This document shows positions 14,975 through 25,220 of a stretch of 64,000 bases of DNA, piece after piece. The notes under the pieces were generated by a model. That model saw only the letters and a program-made list of their open reading frames with translations. It did not search any database and was not told the DNA's origin. Every line of letters begins with the position of its first letter. The first letter of the stretch is position 1. The DNA is taken from positions 1,240,001 through 1,304,000 of the forward strand of contig NC_016946.1 of assembly GCF_000277125.1 (NCBI RefSeq). Reading direction: 5' to 3'. The DNA is from Mycobacterium intracellulare ATCC 13950 (GTDB lineage: Bacteria; Actinomycetota; Actinomycetes; Mycobacteriales; Mycobacteriaceae). The position numbers and the translations under genes are program-made.

Positions 14975-16399
14975 GTGCTGCTGGCGTCCCTTGATCCCTC
15001 GGTCCTGACCGCCACCGATGTCGCCGACGCGGTGCGCATCGACGGCACCGTGCTCAGCCGCAGCGACCTCGCCGGAGCCGCGACGTCGGTGGCCGAACGG
15101 GTGGGCGGCGCGGGCCGCGTCGCCATCCTGGCCGCCCCGACCGCCGCGACGGTGCTGGCCGTCACCGGCTGCCTTATCGCGGGTGTGCCCTTCGTCCCGG
15201 TGCCCGCCGACGTCGGCGCCGCCGAACGCCGCCACATGCTCACGGACTCGGGAGCCCAGGCCTGGCTTGGGGCAGCGCCCCCAAAAGACTCGGCGCCCGA
15301 GGGGCTGCCGCACATCCCGGTGCGGCTGCACGCCCGCTCCTGGCACCGCTATCCCGAACCCTCGCCGGACGCCACCGCGATGATCATCTACACCTCGGGC
15401 ACCACCGGGTTGCCCAAAGGGGTGGTGCTGAGCCGGCGCGCGATCGCCGCCGACCTCGACGCGTTGGCGCAAGCCTGGCAATGGACGGCCGACGACGTCC
15501 TGGTGCACGGCTTGCCGCTCTTTCACGTGCACGGCCTGGTGCTGGGCCTGCTCGGCTCGTTGCGGGTCGGGAATCGCTTCATCCACACCGGGAAGCCGAC
15601 GCCGGAGGGCTACGCCCAGGCCCGCACCGACTTCGGCGGCACGCTGTTTTTCGGCGTGCCCACCGTGTGGTCGCGGGTCGGCGCCGACGAGGCGGCCGCC
15701 CGGGCGCTGGGCCCGGCGCGGCTGCTGGTCTCCGGAAGCGCACCGCTGCCGGTTCCGGTGTTCGACCGGTTGGCCGCCCTCACCGGGCACCAGCCCGTCG
15801 AACGCTACGGCGCCTCGGAATCGCTGATCACCATTTCGACGCGGGCCGACGGCGAGCGGCGACCGGGGTGGGTCGGCCTGCCGCTGGCCGGGGTGCAGAC
15901 CCGGGTGCTCGACGACGACGGCGGCGCGGTGCCGCACGACGGCGAAACCGTGGGAAAGCTCCACGTTCGCGGTCCGATGATGTTCGACGGCTACCTGAAC
16001 CGGCCGGACGCCACCGCCGAGGCGTTCGACGCCGACGGCTGGTACCGCACCGGTGACGTCGCCGTCATCGACGGCGGGGGGATGCACCGCATCGTGGGAC
16101 GCGAGTCGGTCGACCTGATCAAGTCCGGCGGCTACCGCATCGGTGCGGGCGAGATCGAGACGGTGCTGCTCGGTCATCCGGGCGTGCAGGAGGCCGCGGT
16201 GGTCGGGATGCCCGACGCGGACCTCGGTCAGCGCATCGTCGCCTACATCGTCGGATCCGCCAACGGCGACGAACTGATCGACTATGTCGCGCAACAACTT
16301 TCGGTGCACAAGCGGCCACGCGAGGTGCGCGTCGTCGACACGCTGCCCCGCAACGCCATGGGTAAGGTCCTCAAAAAGGAGCTGCTGTCCGACGGCTGA
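14975..16399 (+). CDS. fadD36: Acyl-CoA synthetase FadD36
   Basis: 474 residues, matching the length of Rv1193. It activates carboxylic acids to acyl-CoA with ATP. The adenylation motif is MIIYTSGTTGLPKGVVLS near residue 138. The second motif is ERYGASESLIT, the hinge is WYRTGDVAVIDGGGMHRIVGRES, and the C-terminal lysine lies in RNAMGKVLKKEL. It is shorter than most FadD enzymes, like malonyl-CoA-synthetase-type members, so a small substrate is possible. GTG at 14975 is the only sensible start. Confidence 0.9.
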   Translation: MLLASLDPSVLTATDVADAVRIDGTVLSRSDLAGAATSVAERVGGAGRVAILAAPTAATVLAVTGCLIAGVPFVPVPADVGAAERRHMLTDSGAQAWLGAAPPKDSAPEGLPHIPVRLHARSWHRYPEPSPDATAMIIYTSGTTGLPKGVVLSRRAIAADLDALAQAWQWTADDVLVHGLPLFHVHGLVLGLLGSLRVGNRFIHTGKPTPEGYAQARTDFGGTLFFGVPTVWSRVGADEAAARALGPARLLVSGSAPLPVPVFDRLAALTGHQPVERYGASESLITISTRADGERRPGWVGLPLAGVQTRVLDDDGGAVPHDGETVGKLHVRGPMMFDGYLNRPDATAEAFDADGWYRTGDVAVIDGGGMHRIVGRESVDLIKSGGYRIGAGEIETVLLGHPGVQEAAVVGMPDADLGQRIVAYIVGSANGDELIDYVAQQLSVHKRPREVRVVDTLPRNAMGKVLKKELLSDG

Positions 16400-16409
16400 G
16401 CGCCTTGCG

Positions 16410-16469
16410 CGCGAGCGCAACCCCACCGAAAATTTCGGCTCGATTCTTCGCAGTCCCGTTACGCCCGCG
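16410..16469. repeat. Large imperfect palindrome after fadD36 (dispersed family, copy a)
   Basis: CGCGAGCGCAAC (16410-16421) pairs with GTTACGCCCGCG (16458-16469) at 10 of 12 positions. Inside it CCGAAA-A-TTTCGG (16426-16438) is a perfect short hairpin. The right half, from CGATTC to the end, clearly matches the right half of the palindrome at 27021-27086. It may act as a terminator for fadD36. Confidence 0.5.
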
Positions 16470-16499
16470 GTCCGAGCGGCGGCAGGTACCGTCGTAACG

Positions 16500-17828
16500 G
16501 TGCAAGGACGGAACGTACCCCCCGCCGGCGCCGCCGCGACCGTCGTAACCGCGCCCACGCCGATGCGGCGGATCGCCGTCGCCTGCCTCGTGGGCTCGGC
16601 GATCGAGTTCTACGACTTCATGATCTATGGCACCGCGGCGGCACTGGTGTTCCCGATGGTGTTCTTCCCGCACCTCAGCCCCTCCGGAGCCACGATCGCC
16701 TCGATGGGGACGTTCGCGACGGCTTTTCTGTCCCGGCCCCTCGGCGCGGCCGTGTTCGGATACTTCGGGGATCGGCTGGGGCGCAAGAAGACCCTGGTCG
16801 CCACGCTGCTGATCATGGGCGTGTCAACGGTGTGCGTCGGCCTGGTCCCCAGCTCCGGGGTGATCGGTGCCGCGGCGCCGCTGATCTTGGTCGCGCTTCG
16901 GCTGCTGCAAGGGTTCGCCGTCGGCGGCGAATGGGCGGGGTCGGCGTTGCTGAGCGCCGAATACGCCCCGGCCGACCGGCGCGGCCGATACGGCGTGTTC
17001 ACCTTGATGGGCGGCGGCATCGCGGCCGTGCTGAGCAGTGCGACCTTTCTCGCGGTCAACCTCACCATCGGCGAGGGCAGTGCGGCGTTCCTGCAGTGGG
17101 GATGGCGGGTGCCGTTTTTGCTCAGCGCGGTGTTGGTCGGGCTCGCGCTGTATGTGCGCCTGAACATCGAGGAGACCCCGGTGTTCGCGGAGGAGAAGGC
17201 GCGCCAGCTGATCCCCAAAACCCCGCTCGCGGAGCTGCTGCGGCTGCAGCGCCGTGAGATCGCGCTGGCCGCGGGCAGCATCCTCGGCGCGTTGGGGTTC
17301 ATTTACATGGCCCACACCTATCTGGCCATGTACGCGCACTCCCACCTGGGGTATTCGCGCAACTTCATCTGGTTCGTCGGCGCGCTGTGCGGGGTCGCGA
17401 GCATGGCGTTCATGGCGGTGTCGGCCACTCTGTGCGACCGGCTCGGGCGCCGTCGCATCATGCTGGTGGGGTGGAGCTGTTGTCTGCTGTGGTCGTTTCT
17501 GGTGATGCCGCTGCTGAACACCGGCAAACCCGTGGGGTACGCGGTGGCGATCGTCGGCATGTGCACGGCCGCGGCGATCGGCTCCGGCCCGACGGCGGCG
17601 TTCATCCCCGAACTGTTCGCCACCCGCTACCGCTACAGCGGAACGGCGCTGGCGCAAAACCTCGCCGGCATCGTCGGTAGCGCGTCGCCGCCGCTGATCG
17701 CCGGGACCCTGCAGGCGACATACGGCAGCTGGGCGATCGGCTTCATGCTGGCCGCCCTCACGGCGGTCAGCCTGGCGTGCACCTATCTGCTGCCCGAAAC
17801 CAACGGCACGGCGCTCGGCGTCGGTTAG
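16500..17828 (+). CDS. MFS transporter, metabolite:proton symporter type (Rv1200-like)
   Basis: 442 residues from GTG at 16500; ATG at 16563 is the alternative start, and neither has a good ribosome binding site. Twelve membrane segments are expected. The sugar/carboxylate-transporter signatures are present: [18 protein letters not shown] in the first helix, [12 protein letters not shown] in loop 2-3, and [21 protein letters not shown]. These are typical of the KgtP/ProP/shikimate group. The substrate is probably an organic acid or osmolyte. The stop overlaps the convergent dapD stop by two bases. Confidence 0.83.
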   Translation: MQGRNVPPAGAAATVVTAPTPMRRIAVACLVGSAIEFYDFMIYGTAAALVFPMVFFPHLSPSGATIASMGTFATAFLSRPLGAAVFGYFGDRLGRKKTLVATLLIMGVSTVCVGLVPSSGVIGAAAPLILVALRLLQGFAVGGEWAGSALLSAEYAPADRRGRYGVFTLMGGGIAAVLSSATFLAVNLTIGEGSAAFLQWGWRVPFLLSAVLVGLALYVRLNIEETPVFAEEKARQLIPKTPLAELLRLQRREIALAAGSILGALGFIYMAHTYLAMYAHSHLGYSRNFIWFVGALCGVASMAFMAVSATLCDRLGRRRIMLVGWSCCLLWSFLVMPLLNTGKPVGYAVAIVGMCTAAAIGSGPTAAFIPELFATRYRYSGTALAQNLAGIVGSASPPLIAGTLQATYGSWAIGFMLAALTAVSLACTYLLPETNGTALGVG

Positions 17829-18769
17829 TTGGCGTGCAGGTCCTCGTTGAGGGCGATGCCCTGGCCGCCGCGCGCCACCACCTCCACGGCCCCGCTCAGC
17901 GAATTGCGCCGGAACAACAGGTTATTGCCGCCGGAGAACTCCCGCGCCTTCATCTGTTTGCCCTCGGGTGTGATGACCTTGGTGCCCGCCGTGACATAGA
18001 GGCCGGCTTCCACGACGCAGTCGTCGCCCAGTGAGATGCCCAGGCCGGCGTTGGCGCCGAGCAGGCACCGCTTGCCGATCGAAATGACCTCGGTGCCACC
18101 GCCGGACAGCGTGCCCATGATCGAGGCCCCACCGCCGACATCGGAGCCGTCGCCCACCACCACGCCGGCCGAGATGCGGCCCTCCACCATCGACGCTCCC
18201 AGCGTGCCGGCGTTGTAGTTGACGAAGCCTTCGTGCATCACCGTCGTCCCCGGGGCCAGGTGGGCGCCGAGCCGCACCCGGTCGGCGTCGGCGATGCGCA
18301 CCCCGGTCGGCAACACGTAGTCGACCATCCGCGGGAACTTGTCGACGCCGTAGACCGTGACCGGTCCGTGGCGGCGCAGCCGGGCCCGCACGGCCTCGAA
18401 CCCCTCGACGGCGCAGGGCCCGCGATTAGTCCAGACCACATTCGTCAATACCCCGAAGAAGCCGCCGGCGTTCAGCCCGTGCGGCGCCACCAGTCGGTGC
18501 GACAGCAGATGCAGCCGCAGGTAGGCGTCGTAGGCGTCGGCGGCCGCCTCGTCGAGCGAGCCGATCACCGTGCGCACGGCGACGGTCTCGGTGCCGCGGT
18601 CGTCGTCCCGGCCGATCAATGCGGTCAGCTCGGGGGGAACGTCGGACAGCGCGAGTCGCGACGTGGCACTCGCGCCCGACTCGGTCAGTTCCGGTGCGGG
18701 AAACCATGTGTCGAGGATCGATCCGTCGGCGGCCAGCGTTGCCAGCCCGATACCTGCAGCTCCAGTCAC
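17825..18769 (-). CDS. dapD: 2,3,4,5-tetrahydropyridine-2,6-dicarboxylate N-succinyltransferase
   Basis: Transfers succinyl from succinyl-CoA to tetrahydrodipicolinate in the lysine/diaminopimelate pathway for peptidoglycan. 314 residues from GTG at 18769 (Rv1201c 317). The left-handed beta-helix repeats are obvious from about residue 155 ([37 protein letters not shown]). NTNRGP-like N-terminal and [13 protein letters not shown] segments are also typical. Its partner dapE, usually adjacent, is 2.5 kb away here because a PE-PPE pair intervenes. The dapD and MFS stop codons share two bases (TTAG), so convergent transcription must meet here. Confidence 0.95.
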   Translation of the reverse strand: MTGAAGIGLATLAADGSILDTWFPAPELTESGASATSRLALSDVPPELTALIGRDDDRGTETVAVRTVIGSLDEAAADAYDAYLRLHLLSHRLVAPHGLNAGGFFGVLTNVVWTNRGPCAVEGFEAVRARLRRHGPVTVYGVDKFPRMVDYVLPTGVRIADADRVRLGAHLAPGTTVMHEGFVNYNAGTLGASMVEGRISAGVVVGDGSDVGGGASIMGTLSGGGTEVISIGKRCLLGANAGLGISLGDDCVVEAGLYVTAGTKVITPEGKQMKAREFSGGNNLLFRRNSLSGAVEVVARGGQGIALNEDLHAN

Positions 18770-19086
18770 GGCGGTCAGGTTACTTCCTGGGTGGTTGCGT
18801 AGGTCCGTCCACCCTGCACGGCAACGCGGACCCGGGGCGCCGCGAAATACACGGAGTGCGCCGCCGCCTGTGAAACGCTGGCCCGCGCAACGTGATTCGG
18901 AGGCCCTCGCTGCGCAGCCGCTGCGCTGCGGGTGTCGAGGCCCACCGTCTTACCAGGTCAACCGCGTGAACTCGGCCGTTTCGGGGTACCTCGGTCCCGG
19001 GGATCGGCTGGTCACGTCCTGAGCCTGGTGGGGAGCCACCGGCGCGGGTCCGCAAGGGGCCGGCTCGTTTAGAGAAGGAGAACACC
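18770..19086. other. Intergenic region between dapD and the PE gene
   Basis: 317 bp without a gene. It must hold the dapD promoter (minus) and the PE-PPE promoter (plus). The only sites I can point to are the AAGGAG at 19075-19080 in front of the PE start and a weak dyad GGTGG-ggag-CCACC near 19027. I see no repeat, tRNA or riboswitch. Confidence 0.5.
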
Positions 19087-19899
19087 ATGTCCTTTGTCAC
19101 CACACGCCCCGAGGCGCTGATGGCCGCGGCGAGCATGCTCGAAGCGCTCGGCTCCTCGATGGACGCCCAAAACGCCGCCGCCGCGGCGCCCACCACGAGC
19201 ATCGCCCCGGCGGCGGCCGACGAAGTGTCCGCGCTGCAGGCCGCGCAGTTTTCCGCCTACGGCGCCTGGTATCAGCAGGTCAGCGCCCAGGCGAAGGCGA
19301 TCCACCAGACGATGGTCAACAACCTGGACACCAGCGCCGGTTCCTATGGCGAGACCGAAACCGCGAATCGGGTGACGACCGCCGCCTCGTCGCTGTCGCC
19401 GCTTGCCGCCTCACCGACTGCGGCGGCCGACCCCCCGCCCGCGGGGAGCACCACGCTCGGGACCGGGATCGGGTGGGGCCAGAACGTCGGTGCCGCCGCG
19501 TCGGACTTCATCACCCTGGGGGAGGGGCAATTCGCCCCCGTCACCGGCGCCGCGGGGATTCCCAACTTCACTCCCGGGCTCACCTCGGCGTCAGCGCCCG
19601 CGCCCGCGGCCCCCGCCGCAGTCGGTGCCGCGCCGGTGCTGGCGAGCATGGGCCGCGGGCCCGCGATCGGCGCGTTGTCGGTGCCGCCCAGCTGGGCGGC
19701 CGGCGGTGTCCCGTCGGTGAACGCCACCCCGACGCAGTTGGTCGGCGCGGGCTTTACCAGCGCCGCGCCCCACGCCGCGCCGGTGACGACCGTGCCGGGC
19801 GGCCTGCCGTCGATGGCCACGAGCGGACGCGGCGGCTATGGCCTCGGCGCGCCGCGCTACGGGGTCAAGCCGACCGTCATGCCCAAGCCAGCCATCTAG
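19087..19899 (+). CDS. PE family protein with a PPE-SVP-like C-terminal tail
   Basis: 270 residues; AAGGAG lies six bases upstream of the ATG. Residues 1-100 are a PE domain ([23 protein letters not shown]), ending with the type VII secretion signal YGETE of the YxxxD/E type. A short linker follows. From about residue 175 the tail is like that of PPE-SVP proteins: [19 protein letters not shown] and the end [12 protein letters not shown]. The same tail occurs in the adjacent PPE protein, with near-identical DNA over about 27 bp. It is cotranscribed with that PPE gene (37-bp gap), and the two products very likely pair during export. Confidence 0.9.
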   Translation: MSFVTTRPEALMAAASMLEALGSSMDAQNAAAAAPTTSIAPAAADEVSALQAAQFSAYGAWYQQVSAQAKAIHQTMVNNLDTSAGSYGETETANRVTTAASSLSPLAASPTAAADPPPAGSTTLGTGIGWGQNVGAAASDFITLGEGQFAPVTGAAGIPNFTPGLTSASAPAPAAPAAVGAAPVLASMGRGPAIGALSVPPSWAAGGVPSVNATPTQLVGAGFTSAAPHAAPVTTVPGGLPSMATSGRGGYGLGAPRYGVKPTVMPKPAI

Positions 19900-19936
19900 C
19901 ACCCCACGAACCACAACCGAGAATAGGAGCGACGCA

Positions 19937-21097
19937 ATGTCTTTCGACTTTGGAGCACTTCCCCCCGAGATCAACTCCCTCCGCATGTACACCGGGGCGG
20001 GGGCCGCGCCGATGATGGCCGCCGCGGCGGCCTTCAGCAGCCTCGCCGACGAATTGAGTACGACGGCCTCGGCCAGCCAGTCGGCGATCTCTAACCTGAC
20101 CGGCGAGGAGTGGATCGGGCCCTCCTCATCCGCGATGGCCACCGCGGTCGAGCCCTACATCACGTGGATGCACACCACCGCGGCCCAGCTGCAGCAGGCG
20201 GCCTCCCAGGCCATGGCGTCGGCGGCGGCCTACGAGGCGGCATTTGCGATGACGGTCCCGCCCCCGCTGATCGCGGCGAACAGGGCCCAACTCGCGGCCC
20301 TGATCGCGACGAACGTCTTGGGTCAGAACACCGCGGCCATCGCGGCCACCGAGGCGCAGTACGGCGAAATGTGGTCCCAGGATGCCGCCGCCATGTATGG
20401 CTACGCGGCGGCGTCGGCGGCCGCGGCCAAGCTGAGCCCCCTGACCTCGCCGGCGCCGACGAACAACCCGGGCGGGCTGGGGGCGCAGGCCGCGGCCGTC
20501 TCCCAGGCCGCGGCAACGGGCGCGCAGACGAGCGGCCTCCAGCAGACCGTCACCAACGCGCCCAACGCGGTTCGGGCACTGGCGGCCCCGATGGCCGACC
20601 CGCCGTCGGCACTGAGCGGGCTGGACAGCTTCTTGGGCAACCCGGTGGTGAACAACGTCGGCAACGCCGGTTTCGACGTGGTCTCCTGGAACGTGTTCAA
20701 CACCATGGTGTCCAACATCCTCTACAACCACACCCTCGACGTGGCGGCGGCCACCGGCACGGCCGGCGAGGTGGGGGGCGCGGTCGGCGGCGGCATGTTG
20801 GTAAGCGCGGCGGCCCCGGCGAGCACCGCGGGCGTCGGCGCCGCGCCGGTGCTGGCGAGCATGGCGTCGGCATCACCGGTCGGCGGCTTGTCGACGCCCG
20901 CCGCGTGGTCCGCGGCCACGCCCGCGCCTGCCGCCGCGACGCCTGTGAGTTCGGGGTGGACCGCGCCGGTTGAAGAGCCGCGCACGACGTGGGCGACGGG
21001 CATGCCGGCGGTGGCCTCGGCCGGGCGCGGCGGCTACGGCATGGGCCCGCGTTACGGGGTCAAGCCGACGGTGATGCCCACGCGGTTGCTCGTGTAG
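19937..21097 (+). CDS. PPE family protein, SVP subgroup
   Basis: 386 residues from ATG at 19937, AGGAG nine bases upstream. The PPE domain has [14 protein letters not shown] at the start and the W-I-G turn near residue 57. The C-terminus reads [11 protein letters not shown], a degenerate SVP motif (GGLSTPAAW), then [19 protein letters not shown]. It follows the PE gene in one operon. M. tuberculosis has PE13-PPE18 nearby but not between dapD and dapE, so this is a separate placement or relocation. No esx genes accompany it. Function unknown beyond surface or secreted location. Confidence 0.9.
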   Translation: MSFDFGALPPEINSLRMYTGAGAAPMMAAAAAFSSLADELSTTASASQSAISNLTGEEWIGPSSSAMATAVEPYITWMHTTAAQLQQAASQAMASAAAYEAAFAMTVPPPLIAANRAQLAALIATNVLGQNTAAIAATEAQYGEMWSQDAAAMYGYAAASAAAAKLSPLTSPAPTNNPGGLGAQAAAVSQAAATGAQTSGLQQTVTNAPNAVRALAAPMADPPSALSGLDSFLGNPVVNNVGNAGFDVVSWNVFNTMVSNILYNHTLDVAAATGTAGEVGGAVGGGMLVSAAAPASTAGVGAAPVLASMASASPVGGLSTPAAWSAATPAPAAATPVSSGWTAPVEEPRTTWATGMPAVASAGRGGYGMGPRYGVKPTVMPTRLLV

Positions 21098-21134
21098 CCG
21101 CTGCGTCCGGCGGCTCGCCATCACGGTCACCCAC

Positions 21135-21304
21135 GGGTGTTGATGGTGGCGACCCGCTGCGCCCGGCTCCGCCGCGCTTGCGATCGCCACTGGGTGTTGA
21201 TGGTGGCGACCCGCTGCGCCCGGCTCCGCCGCGCTTGCGATCGCCACTGGGTTAGATGGTGGCGACCCGCTGCGCCCGGCTCCGCCGCGCTTGCGATCGC
21301 CACT
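21135..21304. repeat. Three tandem 57-bp repeats in front of dapE
   Basis: Units lie at 21135-21191, 21192-21248 and 21249-21304. The first two are identical; the third lacks one base near its start. Each holds the core GGCGACCCGCTGCGCCCGG followed by CTCCGCCGCGCTTGCGATCGCC. The core is an imperfect palindrome: GGCGA/TCGCC at the ends, then CGC/GCG and GCGC/GCGC around an 11-base loop. The same core recurs at 42479-42660, so this is a dispersed repeat family of the genome. The array ends 11 bases before the dapE GTG. Confidence 0.9.
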
Positions 21305-21315
21305 ACCCTGAGACC

Positions 21316-22380
21316 GTGCTGGACTTACGCGGGGATCCGATCGCGCTGACCGCGGCGCTGGTCGACATCCCCAGCGAATCGAGGAACGAGGCGCGCCTGG
21401 CCGACGAGGTCGAGGCAGCGCTGCGCGCGCAGACCTCCGGCTTCGAGGTCGTCCGCAACGGCAACGCCGTGTTGGCGCGAACCCGACACCAGCGGCCGTC
21501 GCGGGTGCTGCTGGCCGGCCACCTGGACACCGTCCCGGTGGCCGGAAACCTGCCCAGCCGTCACGAGGGCGGCGAGCTGCACGGCTGCGGCACCGCCGAC
21601 ATGAAATCCGGGGACGCCGTGTTCCTCCATCTCGCCGCCACCGTCGCCGAACCCGTGCACGATCTGACGGTGGTGATGTACGACTGCGAGGAAATCGACG
21701 CGGCGGCAAACGGTTTGGGCCGCATCGAACGGGAACTGCCGGACTGGCTGGCCGCCGACGTGGCCATCCTGGGCGAACCGACGGGCGGCTACATCGAAGC
21801 CGGTTGCCAGGGCACCCTGCGCGTGGTCGTCAGCGCCGCCGGGACCCGCGCCCACTCGGCGCGATCCTGGTTGGGGGACAACGCTATTCACAAACTGGGT
21901 GCCGTGCTCGAACGGCTGGCCGCGTACGAGGCACGCAGCGTGGACATCGACGGCTGCACGTACCGCGAGGGCTTGTCGGCCGTGCGCATCGACGGCGGGG
22001 TGGCGGGCAACGTCATTCCCGATGCGGCCGCGGTGACGGTCAACTTCCGCTTTGCCCCGGACAGGTCGGTGCCCGACGCGCTGCAACACGTGCACGACGT
22101 GCTCGCCGGACTGGACGTGCACATCGAACAGACCGACGCCGCGGCCGGGGCGATGCCCGGGCTGTCCCAGCCCGCCGCCAAGGCGTTGGTTGAGGCGGCG
22201 GGCGGTAACGTGCGGGCCAAGTACGGCTGGACCGACGTCGCGCGGTTCGCCGCGCTGGGTATACCGGCGGTCAACTTCGGCCCCGGCGACCCGAATTTGG
22301 CGCACCGGCGCGACGAACGCGTGGCGGTCGCCAACATCACCGCGGCGGTGGACATGCTGCGCCGCTACCTGGGCGGCTAG
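21316..22380 (+). CDS. dapE: Succinyl-diaminopimelate desuccinylase
   Basis: Hydrolyses N-succinyl-LL-diaminopimelate to LL-diaminopimelate and succinate; a zinc-dependent M20 peptidase-family enzyme. GTG at 21316 gives 354 residues, the length of Rv1202. Metal-site segments are AGHLDTVPV near residue 68, [11 protein letters not shown] and YDCEEIDAA, with the dimerisation domain in between and PNLAHRRDE near the end. An ATG at 21256 inside the third upstream repeat is in frame and would add 20 arginine-rich residues. I prefer 21316 on conservation. The stop shares CTAG with the convergent ATPase gene. Confidence 0.93.
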   Translation: MLDLRGDPIALTAALVDIPSESRNEARLADEVEAALRAQTSGFEVVRNGNAVLARTRHQRPSRVLLAGHLDTVPVAGNLPSRHEGGELHGCGTADMKSGDAVFLHLAATVAEPVHDLTVVMYDCEEIDAAANGLGRIERELPDWLAADVAILGEPTGGYIEAGCQGTLRVVVSAAGTRAHSARSWLGDNAIHKLGAVLERLAAYEARSVDIDGCTYREGLSAVRIDGGVAGNVIPDAAAVTVNFRFAPDRSVPDALQHVHDVLAGLDVHIEQTDAAAGAMPGLSQPAAKALVEAAGGNVRAKYGWTDVARFAALGIPAVNFGPGDPNLAHRRDERVAVANITAAVDMLRRYLGG

Positions 22381-24494
22381 CCGCCGCAGCGCCGAGCCTG
22401 CGCGGCGGCGTCGGCGGCGGCCGCGTGCATCCCGATCGACGTCAGCTCGTCCGACACCGCCCGCAACGCCTCGGCATCGCCCGCGGTGAGCGCGCGGGCG
22501 TGGGCCAACGCGATTCTGCCAACGACACAATCGATCTCGTCGCAGAGCCGGGCCAACGGATCGCCGGCACGGCTGTCGCCCAACCGCACGGCCTCGTGCC
22601 AGACGCGCACCGCCACGGCCCGCTGCCCGCCGCGCTCGGCCGCGCGGGCGGCCTCGCGCGCGGCGGCCACCGCGCCGTGCGAGTCGCGCAGCAACGCCAG
22701 CCGCCACGCGCGCGCCACCCCGAGCTCGGGGGCGAACAACGCCGACTTGGTTCCGTGCCGGGATTCGGCCCTGCTCAACGCTTTTGCCGCGGCAGCGGTA
22801 TCTCCGAGCTGGGACAGCGCGGTGGCCAGCAGCGTCAGCGACAGCGGCCCCCACGAATAGCCGGTGCGCTCCAGAGTGGCGGTCGCCGGGATCAAAATGT
22901 CTGCTGCGGAGGCGAATTCGCCGCCGGCAAGCAGCACATGCGCCAGCAGCACCTCGCCGATCGCGCGGCCCGGCTGCTGCAGTTCGGCGAAATCGGTGAA
23001 CTGCCGGGCCAATTGGCGGGCCTCCTCGAGCCTGCCCGCCATCAACAACGTGGTCGTCTGGCCCAGCCCGATGGTGAAGCGCAGCAACCCGGGATGTTCG
23101 GCTCCCAGGGCGCGCTGCGCCAACGGCTCGACGTCACCGAACCGGCCCTGCCGCGCCGCGCACAACGCGGCCGCGCTGCCGGCCCAGGCCACCGCCTGGT
23201 CGTCGGCCGACGCCGAGGCCAGCACCTCCTCGGCGACCTTGACCGCGTGCCCGACGTTGCCCGCGTTCATCGCGAAGGTCGCGCTAAGCGCGTCCAGCGT
23301 GGTCCGCGGCCCGGCATCTGCGACGCGATTGCGGACGGTCCGCAAGAACGCCGTCGCACGCTCGGGCTCGCTCAGAATCCAGAACTGGTTCGCCGCCCGC
23401 AGCAACGCCCACTCCATCAGGGCGGCTTCGGTCAACCCGGCGGAGTCGACGTCGGCCAACAGCGCATCGGCCTCGCGGCCGCGGCCCTGCCAGCCCAGCG
23501 CGTGCGCGAGCGCGAGCCGCGCGGCCAGCCCGCCGGAGCGCTCGAGCGCCGAGCGGGCCAGCCGCTCGCCCAGCGCCATGTCACCCAGCCTCAGCGCCTG
23601 CTGCGCGGCGGCGACGACGTCGGCGGGCCGTTGGCGCGCGTCGCTGTCTCGCGCCAACGACATCAGCCGCAGCCGGTCGCTGAGATGCTCGGATGGACGC
23701 TGCGACAGCAACGTGACCAGCTCGGTGCGCCGTTGTCGCGCGTCGTCGGGGTCCAGCGCGGCCAGCGTCCGCTCGGCGAACAGCGGGTGGGCCGTGTAGA
23801 CGACGGGGTCCTCGGAGGCCCCGCCCCGCACCCGGGTCTCGGCGGCGCCCCACCTGACCGCCTCGGCCACCGCGCCGTCGCCGGCCAGGACGGTCAGGTC
23901 GGCGAGCGACAGCGGCTCGCACACGGCGAGATACTCCAGCACCGACCGGGCCGGCGCGGGCAACTCGGCGAGGAAGGCGTCGACCTCCGCGGGCGGCGTC
24001 GTCCCGCCGGGCGGCTCGATATCCATCCGGTCGAGCAGGCCGTCGCTCCACAGCGCGGCGATCGCATCGGGGGAGGCGTCGGCGCGGGCGGTCACGATCA
24101 GCCGCGCCGTCCCGGCCCGCGCCAGCTGGTAGACCAGCGTGGCCGACAGCACGTCCAGGTGTTGGGCATCGTCGACGACGAGCAGCAGGTCGTCGCCGCC
24201 CAGCGAGGCGCGCGCGGCCCGCAGCAGCGCGGCCGGCTTGCCGATGTCGGCGATCTGCACCAGGTGGCTGAAGGCCCCGAAGGGCACCGCGCGTTCGGTC
24301 GGGGTGCCGGTGACCCAGCGGACGAGCGTGTCGGGATGTTGACCGGCGAAGTGCTCGGCGGCCACGCGGGCCAAGGTGGATTTGCCGACGCCGTCGGGCC
24401 CCAACACCGCCGCTCCCCGGCCCCCCGCGGCCAACGCCGCATCCAGCCGCTCTGAGGCCGTCGCATGTTGGGGGACGTTCCATCGAATCGGCAC
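22377..24494 (-). CDS. STAND-like ATPase with TPR-type repeats, no DNA-binding domain (Rv1204c-like)
   Basis: 705 residues from GTG at 24494. The P-loop is [16 protein letters not shown] near residue 35 and Walker B is [12 protein letters not shown] near 107. The rest is helical and alanine-rich, in the style of the tetratricopeptide region of LuxR-type LAL regulators (MalT family). The typical C-terminal LuxR HTH is absent: the protein ends with [10 protein letters not shown], about where that domain normally begins. It may be a regulator acting through a partner, or a relic. The M. tuberculosis Rv1203c/Rv1204c proteins at this site are shorter. The stop overlaps that of dapE. Confidence 0.7.
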   Translation of the reverse strand: MPIRWNVPQHATASERLDAALAAGGRGAAVLGPDGVGKSTLARVAAEHFAGQHPDTLVRWVTGTPTERAVPFGAFSHLVQIADIGKPAALLRAARASLGGDDLLLVVDDAQHLDVLSATLVYQLARAGTARLIVTARADASPDAIAALWSDGLLDRMDIEPPGGTTPPAEVDAFLAELPAPARSVLEYLAVCEPLSLADLTVLAGDGAVAEAVRWGAAETRVRGGASEDPVVYTAHPLFAERTLAALDPDDARQRRTELVTLLSQRPSEHLSDRLRLMSLARDSDARQRPADVVAAAQQALRLGDMALGERLARSALERSGGLAARLALAHALGWQGRGREADALLADVDSAGLTEAALMEWALLRAANQFWILSEPERATAFLRTVRNRVADAGPRTTLDALSATFAMNAGNVGHAVKVAEEVLASASADDQAVAWAGSAAALCAARQGRFGDVEPLAQRALGAEHPGLLRFTIGLGQTTTLLMAGRLEEARQLARQFTDFAELQQPGRAIGEVLLAHVLLAGGEFASAADILIPATATLERTGYSWGPLSLTLLATALSQLGDTAAAAKALSRAESRHGTKSALFAPELGVARAWRLALLRDSHGAVAAAREAARAAERGGQRAVAVRVWHEAVRLGDSRAGDPLARLCDEIDCVVGRIALAHARALTAGDAEALRAVSDELTSIGMHAAAADAAAQARRCGG

Positions 24495-24581
24495 TGCCGG
24501 ATTTTATGGCGCGCGGGCCCGTCGGCACGGCGAAAGCCCCACATATGAGCGGTGATCGCAATTGGTCTACCTTTGGCGGAT

Positions 24582-25145
24582 ATGCCCGGGGAACGCGATT
24601 CAGCCCGCGAGTGGGCGGTGTGTGTGTACTGCGCGTCCGGTCCGCAGCATCCCGAATTGCTCGGTGTCGCTGCAGAACTCGGCGAGGCCATCGCGGAGCG
24701 CGGCTGGACGCTGGTGTGGGGCGGTGGCCGCGTTTCGGCGATGGGCGCGGTGGCGAGCGCGGCGCGGGCCCGCGGGGGCCGGACCGTCGGCGTCATCCCC
24801 CAGGTCTTGATGCGGCGCGAGATCGCCGACGCGGACGCCGACGAGCTGATCGTCAGCGACACCCTGCACGAGCGCAAGCAGATCATGGAAGACCGCGCCG
24901 ACGCGTTCATCGCGCTGCCGGGCGGCATCGGCACCCTCGACGAGTTGCTCGACACCTGGACCACGGCCTACCTCGGTCTCCACGACAAACCCATCGTGCT
25001 GCTGGACCCCGTCGGCCACTACGAGGGGCTGTGGACGTGGTTGTGCGGCTTGCTCGACAGCGGTTACGTCTCCCAGGTGGCGATGGACCGATTGGTGCTG
25101 GTCGACAAGGTGGGCGCGGCGCTGGACGCGTGCGCGCCCGGCTGA
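24582..25145 (+). CDS. LOG family protein (cytokinin riboside 5'-monophosphate phosphoribohydrolase)
   Basis: 187 residues from ATG at 24582, the length of Rv1205; an ATG at 24552 is in frame but less conserved. The family motif LPGGIGTLDELLD lies near residue 115, preceded by ERKQIMEDRADAF, and WGGGRVSAMGAVASAA forms the nucleotide loop. LOG enzymes release free cytokinin bases from nucleotide precursors. In M. tuberculosis this gene is linked to cytokinin production and its turnover by the proteasome system. The preceding ATPase gene is divergent with an 87-bp gap, and fadD6 follows after 75 bp. Confidence 0.9.
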   Translation: MPGERDSAREWAVCVYCASGPQHPELLGVAAELGEAIAERGWTLVWGGGRVSAMGAVASAARARGGRTVGVIPQVLMRREIADADADELIVSDTLHERKQIMEDRADAFIALPGGIGTLDELLDTWTTAYLGLHDKPIVLLDPVGHYEGLWTWLCGLLDSGYVSQVAMDRLVLVDKVGAALDACAPG

Positions 25146-25220
25146 GCCCGCCGGCCCGTCCCAGCCCCTACTAGGCTGTCCGCCGAGCTTGACTTTTACC
25201 AAACGAATCGAGGGGATCAC

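Noticed and set aside
13964..16558. 864-residue open frame on the minus strand
   Set aside because: Lies over the hydrolase and fadD36, which have full catalytic motifs; no motif in the antisense frame.
18770..19086. Small protein gene or RNA between dapD and PE
   Set aside because: Short open frames here lack ribosome sites and known motifs, and no stable or conserved structure was recognised.
21135..21304. CRISPR array
   Set aside because: The units are head-to-tail copies without unique spacers, and no cas gene is near.
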